From the NCBI RefSeq assembly GCF_030818695.1, contig NZ_JAUTAR010000001.1, positions 1,234,501 through 1,298,500 on the forward strand: 64,000 nucleotides of DNA, given 5' to 3'. Shown here piece after piece: positions 34,322-42,474 of this stretch (its first letter is position 1; each line of letters begins with the position of its first letter). The notes under the pieces were generated by a model, which saw only the letters and a list, made by a program, of their open reading frames with translations, had not been told where the DNA came from and ran no database searches. A program made the position numbers and the translations under genes. The DNA is from Chryseobacterium sp. SORGH_AS_0447. Its GTDB lineage: Bacteria > Bacteroidota > Bacteroidia > Flavobacteriales > Weeksellaceae.

Positions 34322-34380
34322 AATTAATTTCCATTCGTTTTTAAACAGTTTAAACTTCTCAGAATACTGGGAAGTTTTTT
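34322..34380 (+). ncRNA. Candidate small RNA E6
   Basis: About 58 nt with no ORF, ending in an 11-bp stem AAACTTCTCAG/CTGGGAAGTTT with an AATA loop (34352-34377) and a T run. It is the third unit of the tandem series E4-E5-E6. The TM2 gene starts 69 bp after its end and has its own AT-rich upstream region. Confidence 0.55.
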
Positions 34381-34449
34381 GATGAATATCGCCTTGTAAT
34401 CTTTTATGAGATATTAAAAATCGCTTTCTTTGTGAAAAATTAATTAACA

Positions 34450-34785
34450 ATGAAAGATAAAATTACAGCGGCACTTTTTGCTTTATTCCTGGGAGGATTC
34501 GGTATTCATAAATTTTATCTGAACAGGCCGGTTCAGGGAATCATCTATCTTTTGTTTTTCTGGACGTTTATTCCGGCACTGATCGCTTTTGTCGAAGGGA
34601 TTATTTACTTAACCATGGATGAGACAACATTTAGCATAAAATATAACGACGGCCGTGTGAAACCAGTATCCTTTAATAGCTATACGAATGTCGATGAACT
34701 TGAGAAGCTGGCCAGACTCAGAAATACGGGTGCCATTTCTGAAGCCGAATACAATACTTTAAAGGAAAGGCTGTTTAATTTGTAA
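34450..34785 (+). CDS. TM2 domain protein with C-terminal SHOCT-like segment
   Basis: This is a small membrane protein of 111 residues. The N-terminal two-helix TM2 domain reads ITAALFALFLGGFGIHKFYLNRPVQGIIYLLFFWTFIPALIAFVEGIIYL, with the GGFGIHKFYL signature. After a short loop the C-terminus LEKLARLRNTGAISEAEYNTLKERLF is a SHOCT-like oligomerisation segment. Function in bacteria is unknown. The start is the only ATG that includes the full first helix. It follows the tandem small-RNA elements but is separated from them by the E6 terminator. Confidence 0.9.
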   Translation: MKDKITAALFALFLGGFGIHKFYLNRPVQGIIYLLFFWTFIPALIAFVEGIIYLTMDETTFSIKYNDGRVKPVSFNSYTNVDELEKLARLRNTGAISEAEYNTLKERLFNL

Positions 34786-34955
34786 AGCAGTAAATGATAT
34801 TACGATATAAAATAAAGTTTCATCAGGTTTAGATCATACCCGAAAAGTTATATTAGAAGATTGACGGCTTCCGCCATTTAAATAAAAAATTAAGATATAT
34901 TGGTACGTTCTTTGAATCTACAAAATCATTTAATCACCACTATATCTTTCAAATT

Positions 34956-34990
34956 ACTCCCTGGCTTCGGCCGGGGATGTTTTTTTTATC
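34956..34990 (+). terminator. Orphan UUCG-loop terminator (possible further small RNA, E7)
   Basis: TCCCTGGC pairs with GCCGGGGA around a TTCG tetraloop (34958-34977), then a run of Ts. It lies 170 bp after the TM2 stop codon. A short unit starting near TACGTTCTTTG (34904-34914) is possible, but the FNR-like site of E2/E4/E5/E6 is missing. The remaining sequence from 34786 to 35090 shows nothing else. Confidence 0.7.
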
Positions 34991-35090
34991 TTACTTTTCA
35001 TCTTTTATATGTGGTTCTTTGTAAGATTGTAGTGATTTAATTATTAAGAATTTAGAATGTCGTTATAATTTAGTTGTAATTATTATAAAC

Positions 35091-35134
35091 AAAAAACCCT
35101 AAAGCACTGTAAATAAGTGGATTAGGGCTTTTTA
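35091..35134 (-). terminator. Terminator after tRNA-Cys
   Basis: On the minus strand AGCCCTAATCCAC and GTGCTTTAGGGTT pair imperfectly, followed by a T run, directly downstream of the tRNA. Confidence 0.75.
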
Positions 35135-35136
35135 AG

Positions 35137-35207
35137 AGGTACCTAGCGGATTCGAACCGCTGTAGATGGTGTTGCAGACCACTGCCTAGCCGCTCGGCCA
35201 AAGTACC
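35137..35207 (-). tRNA. tRNA-Cys (GCA)
   Basis: On the minus strand a 71-nt cloverleaf starts GGTACTT and pairs with AGGTACC at the 3' end (one G-U pair). The anticodon loop is CTGCAAC with anticodon GCA. The T-loop is GTTCGAATC. The discriminator base is U, as in tRNA-Cys, and CCA is not encoded. Confidence 0.97.
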
Positions 35208-35339
35208 ATTTACCATTTTTGAGGTGTGCAAATATACTAAAATTTAGTTTTCAACAAAAGTTTTTAGGCAAATTCTTTCGTGCCTATGCTTTCTATATCG
35301 CTTTTTGTCTGTCTTTCAGCTTCATAATTTTTAATTATT

Positions 35340-36704
35340 TTATATTCCGTCTAAAATCAATCGCAGAGTCGCGTTCGTATCAATAACAGCGGTAATACCG
35401 TACGGGTTCATAAGGATCTGGCCAGGCTTTAAGTTAAAGACTTTTCCGGTCATTTTTAATCCTTTGTAGTATTCTTTATTAAAAGCTTCTTCGATGCTTT
35501 TTTTCGAGCTGTTTTCCAATTCCTGTGTCGGGATTCCGTATTCGTCTTCGATCATCTTTACGATACGGCCTTTGAAAAGCAGGGTTGCCGTTTTTTGCAG
35601 GAAATTGGCGGTCCGCAGATTGAATTTGGTATTCGACAGCACGATTTTCTTTTTGGTCTCATCATAAACGGGAATTCCGGAAATAAAAGCTTTCCCTTTT
35701 ACATAGCCTTCCGTTTCCGCTTCGATCATTACTCTATCGTCTACGCCGTACACTTTGATGTCTTTGATTTTTACGGAAGAACCTCTGAGGTCGTATTCTT
35801 TATTTAAAAACATGTTCCGTGCAATTTCCGTTGCTTCTGAAAATGGAATATTTGCCGTTGTCTGAAGCAGGAATTTATCAGTTAAGGCAGGAACGAAATT
35901 AAAATCAGCAGCCGTTTTTACAAGCGGGGAAGAAGGCGGCTTGTTTCCGGTAAAGGTTTCGGAATAGACGTCAATTCCCAGATTGGTATTGATCTGATTG
36001 CCGTAAAATTTCAAGGGCGTGATATTCACTTTAATTGGCGTAACCTTCAGCCAGGTATTGTATTGCTCCGAAATATTGAACGGATTTGAAAACGCATTCC
36101 AGGCCAATACCGCATATTGCTGGAAATTAAGCTGAGTGGCCAGCTGCTGGTCGATCGTTTTGCTGAATTTCTGCTGCTGCTCGATCAGGCTTTTTTCCAC
36201 CAGGCCCGTAATCGGAATCTTGATCCTGCCGAAATCAAGGACGGGCTTTACCACCCACCGGAATCCATTGGGTTCGGTAGTGGTCTTTACGGTCCAGTTA
36301 TTTTGGAAATTAATCGTTGTACTGAAAGACATTACCGTTTCAAACTCCGTATTCTGATAGGTGTAAATGCCTAATGTGCCGATGCCCTTTTCTGCCCATA
36401 TTTTTAACGGGACCTCAATCAGGAGATTCTGGCTGGTTCCGCCGACAAGACGGATCGGGCGGGTCTTCCAGACTTTCACCTTAAACTGATCATTGTTGTT
36501 ATCGGTATAAGAATCGTCCTGGTAAATAAGATCTTTCACCGAGGCATTGATCAGATTGCTGATTTCCGCTAATGGAATTGTTACAGGCATCGTAATGCTC
36601 GATTTTACTTTCGGGAAATTGTAATGCACCACCGGGTTATCAGCGACGGTCTGTGCCGATGCATTGATAAAAAGGATCAGAAGGAGTAGCTTGATGATTT
36701 TCAA
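35340..36704 (-). CDS. DUF4403 family exported protein
   Basis: This 454-residue protein has a signal peptide (KIIKLLLLILFINASAQ). The body is a repeated beta-sheet and helix pattern like the DUF4403 family (VVHYNFPKVKSSITMPVTIPLAEISNLINAS; PIRLVGGTSQNLLIEVPLKIWAEKG), which resembles lipid-binding TULIP/BPI-like folds. It is probably periplasmic or outer-membrane associated. It follows folB on the same strand after about 35 bp, so it may be on the same transcript as the thr operon, although functional logic is lacking. The role is unknown. Confidence 0.8.
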   Translation of the reverse strand: MKIIKLLLLILFINASAQTVADNPVVHYNFPKVKSSITMPVTIPLAEISNLINASVKDLIYQDDSYTDNNNDQFKVKVWKTRPIRLVGGTSQNLLIEVPLKIWAEKGIGTLGIYTYQNTEFETVMSFSTTINFQNNWTVKTTTEPNGFRWVVKPVLDFGRIKIPITGLVEKSLIEQQQKFSKTIDQQLATQLNFQQYAVLAWNAFSNPFNISEQYNTWLKVTPIKVNITPLKFYGNQINTNLGIDVYSETFTGNKPPSSPLVKTAADFNFVPALTDKFLLQTTANIPFSEATEIARNMFLNKEYDLRGSSVKIKDIKVYGVDDRVMIEAETEGYVKGKAFISGIPVYDETKKKIVLSNTKFNLRTANFLQKTATLLFKGRIVKMIEDEYGIPTQELENSSKKSIEEAFNKEYYKGLKMTGKVFNLKPGQILMNPYGITAVIDTNATLRLILDGI

Positions 36705-36738
36705 AAGGGATAATTTTAAAGATGAAACGGAGGAAAGC

Positions 36739-37107
36739 TTAATTTTGAGGTTTAAAACTCTGTTCTAGTTCGATGCTCGCCCCACGCATTTCACCTTTCA
36801 TCGGAGGAGCGGTTTTGGTGATCTTTAATTTGATATAATCGATCTGCGGAAATTTTTTGTGCAGGGCAGCAATAATTCTTCCTGCCACATGTTCCAGCAG
36901 TTTGGATTTAATCTTCATTTCGTCATGAATAATATCATTGATGTCCGCATAGCTGATGGTATCATTCAGGTCATCAGATTCGGCGGCTTTCCATAAGTCT
37001 GTATGAAGTTCCGTATTCAGAATATAATAGGTGCCGATGGTATTCTCTTCCGGCAAAACCCCGTGATAGGCGTATACTTTTATATCTTCAAGATAAATCT
37101 TGCTCAT
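36739..37107 (-). CDS. folB: Dihydroneopterin aldolase
   Basis: FolB cleaves 7,8-dihydroneopterin in folate synthesis. The 122 residues match the family: IYLEDIKVYAYHGVLPEENTIG with the conserved tyrosine, His and Glu, DTISYADINDIIHDEM, LLEHVAGRII and the catalytic lysine in KLKITKTAPPMKGEM. The start codon overlaps the thrC stop (ATGA), so it is translationally coupled to the threonine operon, an odd pairing of pathways. Confidence 0.94.
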   Translation of the reverse strand: MSKIYLEDIKVYAYHGVLPEENTIGTYYILNTELHTDLWKAAESDDLNDTISYADINDIIHDEMKIKSKLLEHVAGRIIAALHKKFPQIDYIKLKITKTAPPMKGEMRGASIELEQSFKPQN

Positions 37108-38417
37108 TGCTGTTTCGTTTTATTAAGCAAAAATCGTTTTAATTCTTCAAAATCAGACTGCATCTCAGTACTTTTTTTGTCTTTTTTCATTAATTCTTCC
37201 AGCGATTCCGGAATGTCGGTTTTGATTTTTACTGCTTTTTCGATGGCTTCAGGAAATTTCACAGGATGGGCTGTTCCCAGGATAAAACCTTTCCTGCCCG
37301 GATTTTCTTCTAAGTATTGTTCCAGGGCGGTATAGGCGACTGCACTATGTGGTTCGAGCAGGTAATGGTATTTTTCGTAGACTTCTTTTATGGTCTCCAA
37401 AGTTTTTTTGTCATCAACAGAATACCCAGAAACGGCACCTTTTATTTTTTCAAACCGGTTTTCAAAAAGTTCGGAGACCCTTACAAAGTTGCTCGGATTT
37501 CCCACGTCCATCGCATTGGAAAGCGTTGGTACCGTTTCTTTCTGAACCAGTTCCCGGATTTCTAAATACCTCGGAATACTGTCGTTTTTATTGCAGGCCG
37601 CGATAAAATGTTTGGCAGGCAAACCTCTTAAATGGGCAAGGATTCCGGCACAGATATTCCCGAAATTTCCACTGGGAACACAGATTACAGGCGGCTCCTT
37701 TTCTGTTCTCTGCCACTGTTTCAATGCGAGCAGATAATAAATTTGCTGAGGAAGCCACCTCGCCACATTAATGGAATTGGCAGAGGTCAGAAATACATTT
37801 GAAGTAATTTCCTGATCCGAAAAGGCCTGTTTTACCAGACTTTGACAGTCGTCGAAGCTGCCGTTGATTTCCAGTGCAGAAATATTTTCACCAAGCGCTG
37901 TGAGCTGCTTTTCCTGAACCGGGCTTACCTTGTTTTTCGGGTATAAAATCACGACATTTATTCCCGGTGTTTTATAGAACCCATGTGCCACTGCGCCTCC
38001 GGTATCTCCTGAAGTGGCTACCAGAACCGTAACTTTCTTATCCTGATCTTTCAGAAAATAAGATAGGCAGCCGCTCATGAATCTTGCACCGATGTCCTTA
38101 AAGGCTAATGTCGGCCCGTGAAATAGCTCCAAGGAATAGATATGTTCATTAATTTTTTTTAAAGGAATTTCAAAGCTGACGGTTTCTGAGACAATTGCTT
38201 TTAAAATATCCGCCGGAATTTCATCTCCTACAAAATCTTTCATGCATTGGAAGGCAATTTCTTCATCGGAAAGCTGGTGCAGGTTTTCGATCAGCTGCCG
38301 GTCTAACGGTGGAATAGATTCAGGGAAAAACAATCCTTTCTCTTTTCCCTGGCCTTTAACGGTTGCGGTACGGAAATCAACGATTTCCTCTTTATCTTTT
38401 AAATTATAGTAATTCAT
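37104..38417 (-). CDS. thrC: Threonine synthase
   Basis: ThrC converts O-phosphohomoserine to threonine with pyridoxal phosphate. The 437 residues carry the family N-terminus (FRTATVKGQGKEKGLFFPESIPPL), the PLP lysine in GPTLAFKDIGARFM and the phosphate-binding ATSGDTGGAVAHGF. SGNFGNICAGILA and SNAMDVGNPSNFVR complete the signature set. It is third in thrA-thrB-thrC and overlaps folB by four bases. Expression is probably under the threonine attenuator upstream of thrA. Confidence 0.97.
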   Translation of the reverse strand: MNYYNLKDKEEIVDFRTATVKGQGKEKGLFFPESIPPLDRQLIENLHQLSDEEIAFQCMKDFVGDEIPADILKAIVSETVSFEIPLKKINEHIYSLELFHGPTLAFKDIGARFMSGCLSYFLKDQDKKVTVLVATSGDTGGAVAHGFYKTPGINVVILYPKNKVSPVQEKQLTALGENISALEINGSFDDCQSLVKQAFSDQEITSNVFLTSANSINVARWLPQQIYYLLALKQWQRTEKEPPVICVPSGNFGNICAGILAHLRGLPAKHFIAACNKNDSIPRYLEIRELVQKETVPTLSNAMDVGNPSNFVRVSELFENRFEKIKGAVSGYSVDDKKTLETIKEVYEKYHYLLEPHSAVAYTALEQYLEENPGRKGFILGTAHPVKFPEAIEKAVKIKTDIPESLEELMKKDKKSTEMQSDFEELKRFLLNKTKQQ

Positions 38418-38428
38418 TCTGTTCGGTT

Positions 38429-39349
38429 TTAATCAATGACAGTAATTCCTGAAGGATTTATTTTTGAAACATAGACCAGGCTGTCGATTCCGGTTTCATT
38501 GTACACGGTCTGCATTATTTCTGCAATGTCCTTTGAAATCTTTTCGGTTTCAGACAGCATAAACAGGGAAGGGCCTGAGCCTGAAATGCCCCCGCCCAGG
38601 GCTCCTGCTTCCATGCTTTTTTCTTTTATTTCATTAAATTTCGGAATGAGAATGCTTCTGACGGGTTCGATGATTACATCTTTCAGGCTTCTGCCGATCA
38701 GTCCGGAATCGTTTTTCTGAATTCCGGCGACCAGTCCGGCAATATTTCCCCATTGTTCGATCGCATCTTTCAGGAGAATCTTATTCTTCAGGATCTGTCT
38801 TGCGTCCGATGTTTTTACCTCAATCTGCGGATGTACGGCCGTTACGAATAAATCCGGGGCATTCAGCGGAATGATATCTACAGGATCCGAGGATTTAACC
38901 AACGTAATTCCGCCATAAATGCACGGCGCAATATTATCTGCATGCTTTACCCCGGATGCGAGCTCTTCCCCAAACATGGCAAAATAAACGAGCTCTTCCC
39001 TAGTGAAGATATTTCCTAGAAGCTCATTAGCTCCTACGGCAGCTCCGGCGGCACTGGCAGCACTCGACCCAAGCCCGCTTCCCGGTTTTATTCTTTTATT
39101 GATGATTAACTCAAATCCATTTTTAAGGTTCAGGTGTTCCATGATCTTCAGCAGGACAACGCCTGCGACATTTCCGGAAGGCTCTTCCGGCAGTCCGAAA
39201 CCGTCTGTATGCCGGATAATCACTTCAGGCGTTTCAAGCAGCTTCAGTTCCATTTCATCATAAGGTTCGTGGATGGCCATTCCCAGGATATCAAATCCGC
39301 AAACCAAATTGGCAACGGTGGCCGGTACTTTTAATCTTACATTTTTCAT
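38429..39349 (-). CDS. thrB: Homoserine kinase
   Basis: ThrB phosphorylates homoserine with ATP. It is a GHMP kinase of 306 residues with KVPATVANLVCGFDILGMAI at the N-terminus, the ATP loop PGSGLGSSAASAAGAAVGANELLG, and the C-terminal GGGISGSGPSLFML. I took the ATG at 39349, which gives the normal family length and follows thrA by about 10 bp. An in-frame GTG at 39394 lies inside thrA and would add a hydrophobic tail not seen in the family. It is middle gene of the thr operon. Confidence 0.95.
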   Translation of the reverse strand: MKNVRLKVPATVANLVCGFDILGMAIHEPYDEMELKLLETPEVIIRHTDGFGLPEEPSGNVAGVVLLKIMEHLNLKNGFELIINKRIKPGSGLGSSAASAAGAAVGANELLGNIFTREELVYFAMFGEELASGVKHADNIAPCIYGGITLVKSSDPVDIIPLNAPDLFVTAVHPQIEVKTSDARQILKNKILLKDAIEQWGNIAGLVAGIQKNDSGLIGRSLKDVIIEPVRSILIPKFNEIKEKSMEAGALGGGISGSGPSLFMLSETEKISKDIAEIMQTVYNETGIDSLVYVSKINPSGITVID

Positions 39350-39359
39350 AGATAGTATT

Positions 39360-41810
39360 TTAAACGGAACGTACGATATCAGCAAAAATACCACTGGCCG
39401 TAACTTCTGCGCCGGCTCCTGCGCCTTTCACCACCAAAGGCTGCTCAGAATACCTCAGCGTTTTAAAGATAACGATGTTGTCTTTACCGTACAGATGAAA
39501 AAGATCGCTTTCCGGAGCCACATGTTGCAATCCTATTTTTGCCTTTCCCTCTTTAAATTCAGCAACATATTTTAAGATCTTTCCGTCGATTTTTGCATTT
39601 TCAAGTAATTGTTTAAAGTGATCTTCATATTTGAAAAGTGCTTTGTAAAAATCTTCTACACTTCCTTTCATGCATTCTTCAGGCAGGAAGCTTTCGTTTT
39701 CAATGGTATCGAACTCAAGCGGGTAGCCTGCTTCTCTGGCCAGGATCAGTATTTTCCGGGCAACATCTGTTCCTGCCAGATCAAGCCTTGGATCCGGTTC
39801 GGTGTAACCTTCCTGTTGGGCCTGCGCCACCACTTCTGAGAAAGGCTTGCTGCCATCATAATGATTGAATACGAAATTCAATGTTCCGCTCAACACAGCC
39901 TGAATAGAATTGATCCGGTCACCGCTTCTGATGAGGTCGTTAATGGTCCCGATGATGGGAAGTCCGGCTCCGACATTGGTTTCAAAGAAAAACCGGCAGT
40001 TGTGGTTCCGGGCCGTATTTTTTAAATTTTTATAATTCGCGAAGTCTGAAGAGGCTGCGATTTTATTGCACGCTACGATATTCACACTGCGTTTTAAAAG
40101 TTTTTCGTAGACAGGAGGGACTTCCGGGCTTGCTGTTACATCTACGAAAACGGAATTTCTCAGGTTTCTGGAAATAATTTCATCAGCAAAATTTTCCTCA
40201 GAAAATTCGTTCCCGTTTTCGTTTAGCTTTAAAAAATCATCTTCGGAAATTCCTTTATCGGAAAAAAGCATTTTGCGGCTGTTGCAAAGTCCTGCGATTC
40301 TTATATTGATCGAAAGGTTTTCCTTCAGGTATTCATTCTGATCATAGATCTGGCGGATTAATTTAGTACCTACATTTCCGGTTCCGCAGATGTACAGGTG
40401 AACCTGCTTGATTTCAGATTCAAAAACCTCTTCGTGCAGGATGTTAACCGCTTTCCGGATATCTTCCTGTGAAATAACGATGCTGATGTTCTTTTCCGAA
40501 GAACCCTGCGCGATCGCCCGGATATTGATGCCGTTGTTTCCGAGACAGCCAAACATTTTTGCGCTTACGCCGCTTCTGCTTTTCATATTGTCTCCTACGA
40601 GGGCAACGATGCCCAGACCGGTTTCAATTTTTACAGGCTCAACTCTTTTTAATTTCAGATCATCTTCAAAGGAGGTGCTGATCGCTCTGTTTGCAGTGGA
40701 AACATCTTTTTCATTAATGGCTACAGTGATGGAGTGCTCCGATGAACTTTGGGTAATCAGAATCACACTGATCTTTTCATTATTAAGACACTGGAATAAT
40801 TTTGCGGAAAATCCCGGGATCCCGATCATCCCGCTTCCTTCAAGGGTGAGCAGCGCAATATGGTTCATATTTGAAATTCCCACTGCAATTTCCTGGTTTT
40901 CATTAGCTGATATCTTCGGCTGATGGGAAATTAAAGTTCCGTAAGCTTCAGGATCAAACGTATTCCTAATTCGTAAATCGATATTTTTTGCCATCACCGG
41001 CTGAATAGTAGGCGGATATAAAACATTTGCTCCAAAATGGGAAAGTTCCATCGCTTCAGCATAGGAGATTTCAGAAATCGGCTTTGCCCCGGATACTAAC
41101 CTGGGATCTGCCGTCATCATTCCGCTTACATCCGTCCAGATCTCAAGTTCTTCCGCATCCGTTGCGGCGGCAATAATGGATGCCGTATAGTCGGAGCCGC
41201 CCCGCCCGAGCGTTGTACCGTTTCCGTCTTTATCTTTGGCAATAAAACCCGGAGCAATGATAATCCGGTTGTGGTTTTCCGCGAAGTATTTTCTGATGTT
41301 TTCTTCCGTGTGTTCAGCATCTACCTTTGCGTGGGTAAAATTACTGTCGGTGACGATTTGCTCGGCAGAATTCATCCACGAGGCATCCAAGCCTTCGGAT
41401 TGAAGTTTTGCATGGATGATCCGGGAGGAAAGAAATTCTCCGTACGAAGTGATCCGGTCTTTAGTTTTTGCGGTAAATTCTCCCAAGACGAAAATTCCGT
41501 TGCAGATCTCTTCGATATCATTAAAATGCTTTTTGACGAAACTTAGCCATGCGCTCTGCGCCAGGATCGGCATGAGCTCTTTTACCAGATTCAGATGTTT
41601 GTTTTCGAGTTCTTTTAGGATTTCCGGATAAGACTCTTTTTGATCAGCGGCAGATTCTGCTGCATTGATCAATTGATCGGTTATCCCGTGAAGTGCTGAA
41701 ACGACTACCACTATTTTACTTTCTGCAGATGCTTTTTTTATAATGTTTTCGACCTGCCGTATATTTTGAGCATTGGCAACGGAGGTGCCTCCAAATTTTA
41801 AAACTTTCAT
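39360..41810 (-). CDS. thrA: Bifunctional aspartate kinase / homoserine dehydrogenase I
   Basis: ThrA catalyses the first and third steps from aspartate to threonine. Residues 1 to about 290 are the kinase (MKVLKFGGTSVANAQN, TLGRGGSDYTASIIAAATDAEELEIWTDVSGM). Residues about 300-460 are two ACT-type regulatory domains (ALLTLEGSGMIGIPG, VALVGDNMKSRSGVSAKMF), the expected site of threonine feedback. The C-terminal dehydrogenase starts LYICGTGNVGTKLIRQI and has SVFVDVTASPEV, VACNKIAAS and VLSGTLNFVFN. At 816 residues it has the length of the fused enterobacterial-type ThrA. It is first of the operon, behind the leader peptide, hairpins and promoter at 41833-42045. Confidence 0.97.
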   Translation of the reverse strand: MKVLKFGGTSVANAQNIRQVENIIKKASAESKIVVVVSALHGITDQLINAAESAADQKESYPEILKELENKHLNLVKELMPILAQSAWLSFVKKHFNDIEEICNGIFVLGEFTAKTKDRITSYGEFLSSRIIHAKLQSEGLDASWMNSAEQIVTDSNFTHAKVDAEHTEENIRKYFAENHNRIIIAPGFIAKDKDGNGTTLGRGGSDYTASIIAAATDAEELEIWTDVSGMMTADPRLVSGAKPISEISYAEAMELSHFGANVLYPPTIQPVMAKNIDLRIRNTFDPEAYGTLISHQPKISANENQEIAVGISNMNHIALLTLEGSGMIGIPGFSAKLFQCLNNEKISVILITQSSSEHSITVAINEKDVSTANRAISTSFEDDLKLKRVEPVKIETGLGIVALVGDNMKSRSGVSAKMFGCLGNNGINIRAIAQGSSEKNISIVISQEDIRKAVNILHEEVFESEIKQVHLYICGTGNVGTKLIRQIYDQNEYLKENLSINIRIAGLCNSRKMLFSDKGISEDDFLKLNENGNEFSEENFADEIISRNLRNSVFVDVTASPEVPPVYEKLLKRSVNIVACNKIAASSDFANYKNLKNTARNHNCRFFFETNVGAGLPIIGTINDLIRSGDRINSIQAVLSGTLNFVFNHYDGSKPFSEVVAQAQQEGYTEPDPRLDLAGTDVARKILILAREAGYPLEFDTIENESFLPEECMKGSVEDFYKALFKYEDHFKQLLENAKIDGKILKYVAEFKEGKAKIGLQHVAPESDLFHLYGKDNIVIFKTLRYSEQPLVVKGAGAGAEVTASGIFADIVRSV

Positions 41811-41832
41811 TGCGAATTGTTTTAAGTTATAG

Positions 41833-41865
41833 AAAAAATGAAATTTACTCTTTCAGAAAAGAGTA
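41833..41865 (-). terminator. Leader terminator (attenuator) of thrA
   Basis: On the minus strand TACTCTTT pairs with AAAGAGTA around TCTG (41846-41865), followed by a T-rich tract, about 23 bp before the thrA start. It lies between the Thr-rich leader peptide and the structural gene, as in attenuation. Confidence 0.65.
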
Positions 41866-41893
41866 CATGCCTGTGAATAATATGTGAAAATCG

Positions 41894-41908
41894 ACCCCGT
41901 TATGGGGT
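41894..41908 (-). promoter_or_regulatory. Hairpin overlapping the leader peptide stop codon
   Basis: ACCCC-ATAAC-GGGGT on the minus strand spans the last two sense codons and the TAA of the leader peptide. A ribosome stalled on the Thr codons just upstream would cover its left arm. Confidence 0.55.
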
Positions 41909-42004
41909 AATAGTAGTCGTTGTTGTAATAATAGAAACAAAAGAAACCTCCGAAATTGAAAAATTTCGAGCTGAAAGATCAGATATGTTTCTTAAAAAAT
42001 TCAT
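41900..42004 (-). CDS. thrL: Threonine operon leader peptide
   Basis: This 34-codon ORF lies directly upstream of thrA. The peptide ends SIITTTTTITP: five consecutive Thr codons (ACA ACA ACG ACT ACT), flanked by two Ile codons before and an Ile and another Thr codon after, then Pro and TAA. It starts 11 bases after a promoter box and is followed by two hairpins, the second with a T tract just before thrA. This is the layout of classical Thr/Ile attenuation leaders of enterobacteria. The ATG at 42004 is a reasonable start; a shorter internal start would not change the Thr run. The name thrL is by analogy. Confidence 0.75.
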   Translation of the reverse strand: MNFLRNISDLSARNFSISEVSFVSIITTTTTITP

Positions 42005-42015
42005 CGTAACTGAAA

Positions 42016-42045
42016 CAAATGTACTAATTATCTTTAGAAAAGCAA
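42016..42045 (-). promoter_or_regulatory. Promoter of the thr operon
   Basis: On the minus strand TTG (42043-42045), 19 bp, then TACATTTG (42016-42023), a full match to the Bacteroidetes pattern. The start point would lie a few bases before the leader ATG at 42004. Confidence 0.75.
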
Positions 42046-42213
42046 GAGAATTTTAGATTATTTGCATCTTTTTAAAACTAAATTTCAATGATCATGATTT
42101 CAGTATATCCAGTCAGGCCGGTATCTTACTCAAAGAAATATTGTACCAGATATAATTTTTCACATCAATAAGAAATATTTTCAGTCAAGTGTAGAAATTA
42201 TGTGAAAAAATAC

Positions 42214-42221
42214 TATATTTA
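42214..42221 (+). promoter_or_regulatory. Possible -7 box of the leader-peptide cluster
   Basis: TATATTTA lies 25 bp before ATG 42247. No FNR-like palindrome and no TTG is found at the right distance, so the assignment is weak. Confidence 0.35.
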
Positions 42222-42246
42222 AAACATCAAATAAAAATTATCACCT

Positions 42247-42444
42247 ATGAAAAACCTGAAAAAATTAACAAGAAAGGATCTTTATCAAATTAATGGAGCC
42301 CTCAACTGCACCGGATGTCCGACAGGAGGATATGGTCCAGGAGGAGCATCCAACGGTTATAATTATTCCTGTGAAGATTATAATGTGTTGCCAAGCCGGT
42401 GTAAGTCGTGTGTATTGGTAAGTTCCGAATGCTTTAATTCTTAA
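42247..42444 (+). CDS. Bacteriocin-like six-cysteine peptide 1
   Basis: This 65-residue precursor-like peptide starts MKNLKKLTRKDLYQINGA, the leader typical of Chryseobacterium bacteriocin-like peptides, with a likely processing point after NG. The remaining core has six cysteines spaced C-x2-C-x17-C-x9-C-x2-C-x6-C and a Gly/Tyr/Asn-rich loop (TGGYGPGGASNGYNYS). Peptide 3 shares the pattern. It is first of three tandem genes. The activity is unknown; it could be a bacteriocin, a signal or a RiPP precursor. No modifying enzyme or transporter lies next to it. Confidence 0.8.
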   Translation: MKNLKKLTRKDLYQINGALNCTGCPTGGYGPGGASNGYNYSCEDYNVLPSRCKSCVLVSSECFNS

Positions 42445-42474
42445 TGATTTATAAACTTTTTAAACTAAAAAAAT

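Noticed and set aside
42214..42221. FNR-like control of the peptide cluster
   Set aside because: The -7 box resembles that of E5, but no palindrome is found about 37 bp upstream of its end.
41815..42246. Metabolite-sensing riboswitch before thrA
   Set aside because: The leader shows a Thr-rich ORF and hairpins as in attenuation; no conserved riboswitch core was recognised.
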